NCBI GenBank assembly: GCA_037968995.1
Contig: JBBKWP010000335.1
Coordinates: 1-6,519 of the forward strand
From: JAEXNA01 sp037968995
GTDB taxonomy: Bacteria; Vulcanimicrobiota; Xenobia; Xenobiales; JADMJV01
Direction: 5' to 3'
DNA length: 6,519 bases
The notes beneath the pieces are model-generated. The model saw only the letters and a list, made by a program, of their open reading frames with translations, did no database searches and was not told the origin of the DNA. Positions 1 to 5,364 of the stretch are shown one piece after another. Position 1 is the stretch's first letter. Every line of letters starts with the position of its first letter. The position numbers and the translations under genes are program-made.

Positions 1-1
1 A

Positions 2-388
2 CCCGCGTCCGGTGGTCGCAAAAAGAAGAAGAGCAAGAAGTCCCATCGCAAAGACAAGAGCCAAGGCCATAAAAGTGGCAAAGGCGGCAAGTGCGACAAA
101 AAGAGTAAGGGCCAAAAGAAAGAGAAGCACGGCAAGGCAGAAGGGCATCACGCTGCTCCCAGCACTCCCCCAATTCATCAACCCTGTTCTCCCGCTATCC
201 CGGCTTGCGCTCCCCCTTCTCCGGCTTGCTGCCCTCCTTTGGCACCCGGTGGTCAGCAAAGTTCGATGATGCTCATTCTAGGCGGATTCATCGGTGGTGA
301 CATGGGCTTCGGTTCCATGGGCAACGACATGGGACTCGACTGCCAGATGCCCCAAAACACGATGTTCCAGACACCCAACTTCTTTTAA
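2..388 (+). CDS. C-terminal part of a lysine-rich, then Pro/Cys-rich, then Gly/Met-rich protein (5' end outside window)
   Basis: An open frame enters from the left edge and runs 128 codons to TAA at 386-388, just before a terminator, so this is the 3' end of a gene that starts upstream. I do not recognise the family. In order, the visible part has a very basic tract (residues about 6-45, with 18 lysines between K7 and K45, plus Gly, Ser and His); a Pro/Cys-rich linker (about 53-82, with Cys at 62, 69, 76 and 77); and a hydrophobic, Gly/Met-rich tail (about 89-128, containing LILGGFIGGDMGFGSMG and ending NFF). The basic tract could bind nucleic acid or an acidic polymer, but that is inference from composition. 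A second open frame through the same bases (12-269) gives an Arg/Ala-rich product, as expected from shifting a lysine-codon tract. The frame chosen here is the one that ends naturally at the terminator. Confidence 0.6.
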   Translation, partial: PASGGRKKKKSKKSHRKDKSQGHKSGKGGKCDKKSKGQKKEKHGKAEGHHAAPSTPPIHQPCSPAIPACAPPSPACCPPLAPGGQQSSMMLILGGFIGGDMGFGSMGNDMGLDCQMPQNTMFQTPNFF

Positions 389-423
389 ACCTATAGGCTC
401 TGATTCCCACGGCACACGACCCG

Positions 424-453
424 GCCGCCTCTCACTCACGAGGGGCGGCTTTT
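424..453 (+). terminator. Rho-independent terminator after the lysine-rich gene
   Basis: GCCGCC (424-429) pairs with GGCGGC (444-449). Two further inner pairs (TC with GA) are possible across a small bulge. A TTTT run (450-453) follows immediately. It lies 35 nt after the TAA of the upstream gene and 32 nt before the next start, so it separates two transcription units. Confidence 0.7.
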
Positions 454-485
454 GATTTCGTCGAAAGCGCTGCGATGGTGCGAAC

Positions 486-1352
486 GTGACGTTTTATGAA
501 TCCTTCCAGGGGACGCTCGCGGGGTCTGACGCCGAGGGGCCGGACCCTACCCGTCTGTTTGGTCTGATAGAATTTGCTCGAAATCGAATCGAACAGGGAA
601 AGCCTCAAGACGTGGGACTTCATATAGCGAACCTGCAACGGCAAGTCAAGGCTGCCCACGAAGCTCGCCTGAGGGACTACGATGAGCTCAGCGAAGGCTA
701 CGATGAAGAGCTACTCGCTCTCTTGGATGAGAATTTTGAGGCCTACCGTCGTGTCGAGGAATCTCTCGTTGCGGCCTTAGAGGTCTTTGGCACCTTTGAA
801 CGGCAACGGATGTCAGCGGCCCTAGACGGCTTGGAGAGCGCGGCGGAGTCGCTACAGGCAAGTACGGAGGAACTGGCAGAGCTTTACTCCTGTGGGGCGC
901 TGATCTGCTTCCACTGCGGGATGCCGGGAAAGAGTCTACAATGCGCGACCTGTGAGATCGACTGCTTCTATCCCGATCTTACCGGGACAGAGGTCCCATC
1001 CGGGAAGCCGCGGCTCCCGGAGGCCTACCACCTGATTTTTGAGATGTATAGTGGAATTTTGAGCGGTCAAGCTGGAATTGAGGATCTCTTCGAGGCTCTC
1101 GATCCGGTGGAGGAGGCATTGTTGAAAGCCGAGGATATGGTGGAGTTAGTGACAAAAGGGCAGCCTGACGATCAGCGGGCGGCCATCATCGCTGAAGTGA
1201 TCGATGGTTGCTTGGAGGGCATCGCTCAGATGCGGGTAGTAGAGGAAACACGCCGGATTCAAGACCTCAATGAAGGCTGGTCGGACTTGGTCTCAAGCTC
1301 GCTAGAACTTAACGCACTGCTGCCCGATCTCAATCTTGGAATTGTGGCGTAG
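486..1352 (+). CDS. Hypothetical acidic helical protein with a central zinc-ribbon-like CxxC...CxxC motif
   Basis: A 288-aa protein of unrecognised family. Residues about 22-134 look entirely helical and very acidic, with heptad-like stretches (for example LARDYDEL-like and EELLALLDENFEAYRRVEESL segments), consistent with a coiled coil or helical bundle. Cysteines C141-x2-C144 and C153-x2-C156, with C136 and C160 nearby, form a probable zinc ribbon. Residues about 178-288 are a second helical domain ending in LNLGIVA. There is no signal peptide and no membrane segment, so it is probably cytoplasmic; a scaffolding or protein-interaction role is only a guess. The GTG at 486 is the only conventional start after the in-frame stop at 453-455. 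It lacks a convincing Shine-Dalgarno sequence, so the true start could be an internal one such as ATG at codon 109. Part of its C-terminal domain recurs at 1758-1958. Confidence 0.75.
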   Translation: MTFYESFQGTLAGSDAEGPDPTRLFGLIEFARNRIEQGKPQDVGLHIANLQRQVKAAHEARLRDYDELSEGYDEELLALLDENFEAYRRVEESLVAALEVFGTFERQRMSAALDGLESAAESLQASTEELAELYSCGALICFHCGMPGKSLQCATCEIDCFYPDLTGTEVPSGKPRLPEAYHLIFEMYSGILSGQAGIEDLFEALDPVEEALLKAEDMVELVTKGQPDDQRAAIIAEVIDGCLEGIAQMRVVEETRRIQDLNEGWSDLVSSSLELNALLPDLNLGIVA

Positions 1353-1394
1353 CGCATTCTTGGGTTGAGTTCATTTCTCGGTCGAACTGTAGTT

Positions 1395-1652
1395 TTAGTA
1401 GCTGTCCCATCCTGTAGCGTTCGGGTCTCGCCCCGCGGCAACATCACTGTCGTGCCACTTCTTCAAAACCTCGTAGCTGTTTCCCCATTCGTCATGCCCT
1501 CCAGGGCTGACGCCGCTGAAAGTGTCTTTCGGCTCAGACGTACAAGAGCAAGGGCAGCTCGTTTCTTTTTTGCTTTTGGGCGAGGTCGCCTGGAATGAAA
1601 CGGAGACGTCTCTTACTCGGTATGCACTCGTGTTTTTGTAGTTGAAATTCAT
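1395..1652 (-). CDS. Possible small hypothetical protein (85 aa) with a cysteine cluster
   Basis: ATG at 1652-1650 and TAA at 1397-1395 on the minus strand give 85 aa of hydrophilic, globular-looking composition: Trp, Gly and Asp in the C-terminal half, and a central TSCPCSCTSEP cluster with three cysteines. G or C fills about 62% of third codon positions by my count, plausible for this genome. An AAAGG lies about 12 nt before the ATG, a weak ribosome site. Against it are the short length, the lack of any recognised family, competing open frames on the plus strand and the absence of a terminator. It is listed because this spacer is otherwise empty. It may equally be noncoding. Confidence 0.3.
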   Translation of the reverse strand: MNFNYKNTSAYRVRDVSVSFQATSPKSKKETSCPCSCTSEPKDTFSGVSPGGHDEWGNSYEVLKKWHDSDVAAGRDPNATGWDSY

Positions 1653-1678
1653 GATTCTTTGTCGCCTTTCTTGTGTTG

Positions 1679-1700
1679 GTATCTTAGCCCAAGTATCTTA
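1679..1700. repeat. Short direct repeat GTATCTTA x2
   Basis: The 8-mer GTATCTTA occurs at 1679-1686 and again at 1693-1700, with start points 14 nt apart, between the start of the possible minus-strand ORF and the GGAGG at 1702. It could be a pair of protein-binding half-sites or chance. Confidence 0.4.
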
Positions 1701-1757
1701 CGGAGGCCTACGATGGATCTCCGATGGATCACCGAATGCTCGCGGCAAATGTAAACT

Positions 1758-1958
1758 TTGGTGATCTTCAAAAATTGGGACCTGTTCGAGGCGCTCGAGG
1801 AGGCGTTGTTGAAAGCCGAAGACATGGTAAAGCAAGTGACGAAAACACAGCCTGACGATCAGCGGGCAGTCTTGATCGCCGAGGTGATCGATGGTTGTAT
1901 AGAAGGCATCACGCAGCTAGGGGTTACACTCCATCTCCAATTTGGAATTGTGGCGTAA
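1758..1958 (+). pseudogene. Truncated second copy of the C-terminal domain of the zinc-ribbon protein
   Basis: A 66-codon open frame (TTG at 1758 or GTG at 1761, stop TAA 1956-1958) duplicates part of the C-terminal domain of the 486-1352 product. Over 1797-1916 against 1110-1229 I count 97 of 120 bases identical and 33 of 40 residues identical. Ten codons differ only silently. Both copies end with the same 16 bases (1942-1957 and 1336-1351), encoding GIVA before the stop. Relative to the full gene the copy lacks 9 nt (the DPV codons) and about 81 nt (27 codons) near the end, both in frame, and all of the N-terminal helical domain and zinc ribbon. There is no Shine-Dalgarno at 1758; the nearest good one serves ATG 1713, in the same frame but cut off by TAA at 1752. 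It is most simply a decaying paralogue, although a short expressed protein cannot be excluded. Confidence 0.7.
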
Positions 1959-1961
1959 CCC

Positions 1962-2681
1962 ATGGCTGTCTGGACTCTCCATCACAGGGTGCCGTTTGGC
2001 CAGAAACCGCACCTCTACTTCGCTGCCTTTTGCGATCAGGGGGCCGTTGACCAACTTGATGAAGGAATCCCTTTTCCGGAGGGCTTCGAGATAGCGTCGA
2101 TGGATGCTGCGCATTTTCGCTCAGGTGAGGCGTGGGAAAAACTCTGCGCCGAACGACCAGAGTTGGCCGGTAAAGTTGAGGCGTCACCACTCGCCGTGGT
2201 CATGCACGGAACGGTGGAGCGACACGAAAGCTTGGATTATCTCCGAGAGACCATCGATGTGATGGCGTCGTTGGTCGAACATGGAGCGAGCGCGGTGTTC
2301 GATGCGCTGACGATGACCTGGTGGAGTGGTCATGACTGGCTGACCTTGATCTCCGAAGGTGCGATCTTCAATCCGTTTGATCACGTTGTCACTTTGGCCC
2401 AGCCGGAGAGTACCGGAAGCTTTTGGGTTCACACAAAAGGTCTACGAAAGTTTGGCCGTCCGGACCTCGCGGTGGGTGGAGTGGCTGAGGCCGATGTTGC
2501 AGCCGTTAAGAAAATGCTCGACCGGTTCATCAACTTCCAAGCGCTGGGCGGTATCATCGAATTTGATCGAGACGTCTCGATGGATGGACTGGACGCAACT
2601 TACCGCCCCACAGTGCCACGCGGCAGCGTCGAAAGCGCGCCCTACTTTAACACCTTTATAGAACTCAAAAGACACCCCTAG
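1962..2681 (+). CDS. Conserved-looking protein of unknown function (DUF4261-like, tentative)
   Basis: A 239-aa soluble-looking protein without signal peptide or membrane helices. A central part (about 74-128: SPLAVVMHGTVE, then a helix, then GASAVFDALTMTWWSGHDWL) precedes a strand and loop with VHTKGLRKFGRPDL (about 156-169). A later helix (about 176-193, ADVAAVKKMLDRFI) is followed by GGIIEFDRDVSM and PYFNTFIELKR at the end. The alternating helix/strand order and the 'GLxxFGxPDL' segment resemble what I know of DUF4261-type proteins, but I cannot confirm the family and no function is assigned. ATG at 1962 lies 3 nt after the TAA of the paralogue remnant and has no clear Shine-Dalgarno of its own, so translation may be coupled to the upstream reading frame. 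A strong terminator follows 19 nt after its stop. Confidence 0.75.
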   Translation: MAVWTLHHRVPFGQKPHLYFAAFCDQGAVDQLDEGIPFPEGFEIASMDAAHFRSGEAWEKLCAERPELAGKVEASPLAVVMHGTVERHESLDYLRETIDVMASLVEHGASAVFDALTMTWWSGHDWLTLISEGAIFNPFDHVVTLAQPESTGSFWVHTKGLRKFGRPDLAVGGVAEADVAAVKKMLDRFINFQALGGIIEFDRDVSMDGLDATYRPTVPRGSVESAPYFNTFIELKRHP

Positions 2682-2700
2682 CCTGCTCGACCTTACAAAG

Positions 2701-2742
2701 AGAAAGCCCCCTTTGAACACTGTTCGAAGGGGGCTTTCTTGT
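2701..2742. terminator. Bidirectional Rho-independent terminator between convergent genes
   Basis: An 18-bp stem (2701-2718 with 2722-2739) has a single G-U wobble and a 3-nt loop ACT. The stem contains a CCCCC/GGGGG core flanked by AGAAAG and CTTTCT, giving U-rich tails in both directions. It sits between the plus-strand gene ending at 2681 and the glutamine synthetase ending at 2773 on the minus strand, and serves both. Confidence 0.9.
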
Positions 2743-2772
2743 TGAATCAGAGACCTTCTGAAGGCCAGATTC

Positions 2773-3867
2773 TTAGCTAAGGACGAGGACCTTCTCGTGC
2801 TCTGGTTCGCCAATTCTGACGCCGATGCCGCAGATGGTGTTCACCAGCAGCGCGGAGACCAAATAGGGATCACAGTTGGCGGCGGGACGACGGTCTTCGA
2901 TGTAGCCGTAGCCGTCAATGGCCACTTGGGCGGGAATACGAATGGAGGCGCCGCGGTCGCTTCGCCCCGATTTGAATTCGGTGATGTGGCAAGTTTCATG
3001 TTCACCGGTCAGACGAGTCGCAAGACCCGCGCCGTAGTGGTTAACGTGTTGCATGTGCTTTTTGCGCAACGACTCGATGGCGCCGTCGATGATGCCCTGC
3101 CCGGTTTTGGGATCTCTCATTCCGGTGGTTGAGAAATTGGCGTGATTTCCGGCTCCGTTCCAGTCGCCTTGAACGGGTTTGGGGGCTAACGAGATGGAGA
3201 TGTCGAGTTCCTCTCCGATGCGCTCAATGAGCCAGCGGGCGAAGACCAAATGATCGCTCACGTGAAGCACGTCGGCGCTTTCGGACTTACTGCCGCGATA
3301 GCCGATCTGGTACTCCCATTGGGCCAGCATAACTTCAGCGTTCACACCGTAGATCATGATTCCGGCATCGATGCAAGCGCGGGTGTGTTTCTCGACGAGT
3401 TCACGTCCGGACACGGTGCCTGCTCCTACGCCGCAATAGTAGGGACCCTGAGGTGCGGGGAATCCCGTCTCAGGCCAGCCCAGGGGCCGCTCTCCACGAT
3501 ACATGGTGTATTCTTGCTCAAATCCGATCCAAGGATCGTGCTCGGCGCCGCCGGCGTCGAGCACCTCACGCAACTTGGCACGCATGTTAGTGGGGTGAGG
3601 ATCGCCGTTGGGCATCATCACTTCGCAAAGTACCAGGTAGTTACCGTCTCCTCGAAGGGGGTCTTTCACGAAACTGACAGGGATGAGCATGCAGTCCGAA
3701 TCTCGACCTTCAGCCTGACGTGTGCTAGACCCGTCGAAGCTCCATTGCGGGAAGTCCTCTATGGTGGGGGAGTGGCCCTCGTCAAACTCGATGACGCGGG
3801 CTTTCGAACGATTCTGCTGGGTGGGCTTGGTACCATCCACCCAAAGATACTCTGCTAACTGAAACAT
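2773..3867 (-). CDS. glnII: Glutamine synthetase, type II (GSII)
   Basis: ATP-dependent condensation of ammonium and glutamate to glutamine, a cytoplasmic oligomeric enzyme of nitrogen assimilation. The 364-aa length fits GSII (about 340-370) and not the roughly 470-aa bacterial type I. Visible landmarks are the N-terminal beta-grasp with WSFDGSST (42-49); metal-binding FEQEY (116-120); GPYYCGVGAG (141-150); NAEVMLAQWEYQIG (176-189, with E178); NGAGNHANFST (237-247); RGASIR (305-310); and EDRRPAANCDPY (324-335). These match the eukaryote/rhizobial type strand for strand, and no key residue looks missing. The type I adenylylation tyrosine region is absent, so control by GlnE-type adenylylation is not expected. 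The start chosen is ATG at 3867, with AAGGAG (3873-3878) five nt upstream. An in-frame ATG at 3912 would add 15 residues but lacks a ribosome site and precedes the normal family N-terminus. It is monocistronic between a terminator and a 207-bp leader. Confidence 0.95.
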   Translation of the reverse strand: MFQLAEYLWVDGTKPTQQNRSKARVIEFDEGHSPTIEDFPQWSFDGSSTRQAEGRDSDCMLIPVSFVKDPLRGDGNYLVLCEVMMPNGDPHPTNMRAKLREVLDAGGAEHDPWIGFEQEYTMYRGERPLGWPETGFPAPQGPYYCGVGAGTVSGRELVEKHTRACIDAGIMIYGVNAEVMLAQWEYQIGYRGSKSESADVLHVSDHLVFARWLIERIGEELDISISLAPKPVQGDWNGAGNHANFSTTGMRDPKTGQGIIDGAIESLRKKHMQHVNHYGAGLATRLTGEHETCHITEFKSGRSDRGASIRIPAQVAIDGYGYIEDRRPAANCDPYLVSALLVNTICGIGVRIGEPEHEKVLVLS

Positions 3868-3930
3868 ATTTTCTCCTTCAAACTCTGTCACCCACAGACT
3901 CCGTCCCTGCATGAAGACATAGCCGTGCTG

Positions 3931-3943
3931 TTCAAAATTTGAA
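3931..3943. promoter_or_regulatory. A/T-rich palindrome upstream of glutamine synthetase
   Basis: TTCAAA-A-TTTGAA is a perfect 6-bp inverted repeat around one base, 64 nt upstream of the glnII start. It is a plausible dimeric regulator site by symmetry and position only. Confidence 0.35.
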
Positions 3944-3972
3944 AGGGGGGTATATCGAGACGGGGCCGGTGC

Positions 3973-3989
3973 GAGGACGTTGTGTCCTC
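3973..3989. promoter_or_regulatory. GAGGAC-N5-GTCCTC inverted repeat upstream of glutamine synthetase
   Basis: Six-base arms GAGGAC (3973-3978) and GTCCTC (3984-3989) flank GTTGT. As RNA it forms a 6-bp stem with a 5-nt loop; as DNA it could be an operator. No T-run follows in either direction, so it is not a standard terminator. It lies about 105 nt upstream of the glnII start. Confidence 0.35.
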
Positions 3990-4074
3990 ATAGGGTGGCA
4001 GTTCGCTCCCAAGAGTTTAACAGAAAACTTTGGTCAGGTCCAATTGGATCTGAAGAGCTGATCGGTGCGACGTT

Positions 4075-4884
4075 CTAATTCGGTTCCGATTTGACCGCTC
4101 GAGCTTTCATCCGAGTGACGAAAATTATGCGACCATCCGTCTTGCGCCGCCCTTGAAAAGGGATCTCTACCCCCGGACGCGCCGAAGAGAGATCCGGCCC
4201 TAGGATCTCGATGATGTCGCCGGGTCGCGCTTCGTTCAAGAAGTTCACCTGGTAGCTCTGGAGAGAGTAGATAGAATGGGCCGTCGGAGGGAGTGTGTCG
4301 AGAACCCACTGAGAAAACCGTACGTTATTCACATGTCCATTCATGTCCAAGTCGCTGTGCCGGACCTCGAATTCTGTAAGCGACCGGAGGGTTTCCAGAA
4401 TTTCGATTTTGAAAGGGTCGAAAGTCAGGTGCTCCTCCTGCCGGAACAAGGCTGGATTGTCTGGGAAGGGAATTCTTGTTGGTTTGCGGCTCCGGTGATC
4501 GATGGTGAGCCAATGGGCTGAGGCGTATCCCACGGACTGGTCAGCGACCAAGAATTCGAAGTCTCTGGTCACTAAGACGGCTCCAGGAGGACGGAGCCAG
4601 GTGCGCACAGTGACGGCTTCTTCCCAGCGAGGCCAACGTTCCATTTCCACTCGCTGCCTAGCCACCACCCAAGAGCCTCCGGATTCTCGGGTTCGCGCAT
4701 AGCCGAATCCTAGATGTGAGGCGTGGGACCAGGCGGACTCTTGCATCAGGCTGAGCAGCCCGTATAGGCCGAGTCGGCGATTGGCGTCGACCAAGAAGCT
4801 GCTGACCTGAAACTCCGTTTGCCAAATGTTTATTAGGGGTTGTTCTGTCAAGGGTGTGAAAGTATTCGGTTGGTCGGTCAACAA
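4075..4884 (-). CDS. Acyl-ACP thioesterase (FatA/FatB-like family)
   Basis: Probably hydrolyses the thioester of acyl-ACP (or a related acyl thioester) to release free fatty acid, in the cytoplasm. The family consists of two fused hot-dog domains. The first begins around IWQTEFQVSSFLVDANRRLGL and includes the LLSLMQESAWSHA helix and SGGSWVVARQ. The second contains HSDLDMNGHVNN, which carries the Asn and His that align with the catalytic Asn/His of plant FatA/FatB, followed by VRFSQWVLDTLP and SYQVNFLNEARPGD. Length (269 aa from the chosen start) fits bacterial members. The start is uncertain. TTG at 4884 has GGGGAGG (4902-4896) 11 nt upstream. TTG at 4932 would add 16 residues unlike the family and would abut the 4933-4946 palindrome. 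TTG at 4851 is a further option. It is divergent from the SMR transporter and may share its regulation. Chain-length specificity cannot be read from the sequence. Confidence 0.88.
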   Translation of the reverse strand: MLTDQPNTFTPLTEQPLINIWQTEFQVSSFLVDANRRLGLYGLLSLMQESAWSHASHLGFGYARTRESGGSWVVARQRVEMERWPRWEEAVTVRTWLRPPGAVLVTRDFEFLVADQSVGYASAHWLTIDHRSRKPTRIPFPDNPALFRQEEHLTFDPFKIEILETLRSLTEFEVRHSDLDMNGHVNNVRFSQWVLDTLPPTAHSIYSLQSYQVNFLNEARPGDIIEILGPDLSSARPGVEIPFQGRRKTDGRIIFVTRMKARAVKSEPN

Positions 4885-4932
4885 CCCTACAATTTCCTCC
4901 CCTAAGAAGGAGAAAAACCTTCTGGAAAACAA

Positions 4933-4946
4933 ACCGTCCAGACGGT
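4933..4946. promoter_or_regulatory. Candidate TetR-family operator between divergent thioesterase and SMR genes
   Basis: ACCGTC-CA-GACGGT is a 6-bp perfect inverted repeat, in size and style typical of TetR-family operators. It lies 26 nt upstream of the SMR ATG and about 48 nt upstream of the chosen thioesterase start, in the divergent gap. A TetR-family gene sits directly after the SMR gene. A possible plus-strand -10 (TACAAT, 4888-4893, 17 nt after a poor -35 TTCGGT) would put the palindrome just downstream of transcription initiation. The palindrome is seen directly; its ligand is inferred. Confidence 0.55.
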
Positions 4947-4972
4947 CAGTTTGGGATTGGTTGGGGAGTTGA

Positions 4973-5293
4973 ATGAGTTCTTATCTGTTTCTGATGGGCG
5001 CCATTGTGAGCGAGATTTTAGCGAGCACTTTTTTGCGGCTCAGCGAGGGCTTTGAGATTCCGAAGTACAGCGTGATTTCGCTAATGCTTTTTTCCATCTC
5101 TTTGTTCTTTTTATCCAAAGCGATCAAAGTCGTGCCGCTGTCTGTCGCCTATTCTTTGTGGGCGGGCCTCGGTATCGCCGGAACGCTCTTGGCAGGCCGC
5201 CTGATCTTTCACGAATCGGTGCATAACCAACAACTGATGGGAGCGGCCTTCATCGTCTTTGGCTCCATTTTGGTTCGCAGCGCGCCCCACTGA
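4973..5293 (+). CDS. SMR-family small multidrug resistance transporter (EmrE/QacE-like)
   Basis: A proton-coupled exporter of cationic lipophilic compounds, working as an antiparallel dimer in the inner membrane. The 106-aa length is typical. Four membrane helices are visible at about 3-21, 33-50, 57-76 and 86-103. The essential membrane glutamate is E14 (GAIVSEIL), the position used by EmrE for proton/substrate exchange. Y60 and W63 in AYSLWAGLGIAG match the conserved aromatic pair of helix 3. These features fit the drug-exporting subclass, though a guanidinium or polyamine exporter of the same family cannot be excluded by eye. GGGGAG (4963-4968) lies 4 nt before the ATG. It stands just downstream of a palindromic candidate operator and 71 nt before a TetR-family gene on the same strand, the usual layout of a regulated efflux pump. 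Confidence 0.92.
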   Translation: MSSYLFLMGAIVSEILASTFLRLSEGFEIPKYSVISLMLFSISLFFLSKAIKVVPLSVAYSLWAGLGIAGTLLAGRLIFHESVHNQQLMGAAFIVFGSILVRSAPH

Positions 5294-5325
5294 AGGCTCG
5301 AATTGAGTCGATGAAATCCTTTGAA

Positions 5326-5339
5326 TGAACTGGCGTTCA
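5326..5339. promoter_or_regulatory. TGAAC-N4-GTTCA inverted repeat upstream of the TetR gene
   Basis: Five-base arms TGAAC (5326-5330) and GTTCA (5335-5339) surround TGGC, 25 nt upstream of the TetR GTG. It could be an autoregulatory site, but its sequence differs from the 4933-4946 palindrome, so the same protein may not bind both. Confidence 0.35.
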
Positions 5340-5364
5340 GGTCACGAAGGGTCGCCGCAATCCC

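Larger units (their letters stand above)
1353..1757. other. Spacer of about 400 bp between the zinc-ribbon gene and its truncated copy
   Basis: No confidently assigned gene lies here. It contains a possible small minus-strand ORF (1395-1652), an 8-bp direct repeat GTATCTTA at 1679-1686 and 1693-1700, and a good Shine-Dalgarno (GGAGG, 1702-1706) six nt before ATG at 1713. That ATG opens 13 codons ending at TAA 1752-1754, in the same frame as the paralogue remnant that follows. The 11-mer CGGAGGCCTAC at 1701-1711 also occurs in the zinc-ribbon gene near 1018, so homology to that gene may begin near 1688. No terminator hairpin was found after the 1352 stop. Confidence 0.5.
3868..4074. other. Leader/promoter region of the glutamine synthetase gene
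   Basis: These 207 bp lie between the thioesterase stop and the glutamine synthetase start; both genes point left. The region contains the ribosome site of glnII (3873-3878), an A/T-rich palindrome (3931-3943) and a GC-rich inverted repeat (3973-3989). I looked for a sigma-54 -24/-12 element (GG-N10-GC) and NtrC or GlnR sites and saw none. No clear -35/-10 pair stands out, and no terminator with a T-run follows the thioesterase stop, so read-through from the thioesterase gene is possible. Confidence 0.5.

Noticed and set aside
12..269. Arg/Ala-rich 85-codon plus-strand frame
   Set aside because: It is the shifted reading of the lysine-rich gene; the frame ending at 386-388 before the terminator is open from the edge and longer.
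1365..1598. Plus-strand 77-codon frame in the spacer
   Set aside because: Composition is skewed (Val/Ser then Arg/Phe), there is no ribosome site, and the opposite-strand frame looks more protein-like.
2442..2813. Minus-strand 123-codon frame across the terminator
   Set aside because: It overlaps the plus-strand gene, runs through the strong terminator and into the end of glnII; its translation has no coherent domain.
3250..3858. Long plus-strand frame opposite glutamine synthetase
   Set aside because: It is antisense to an unmistakable glutamine synthetase coding region and has no recognisable product.
3868..3912. Upstream ATG at 3912 as the glutamine synthetase start
   Set aside because: The ATG at 3867 has AAGGAG at ideal spacing and gives the normal family N-terminus.
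3990..4010. TGGCAG element as a sigma-54 promoter
   Set aside because: The GG-N10-GC spacing fails, and it would point away from glnII.
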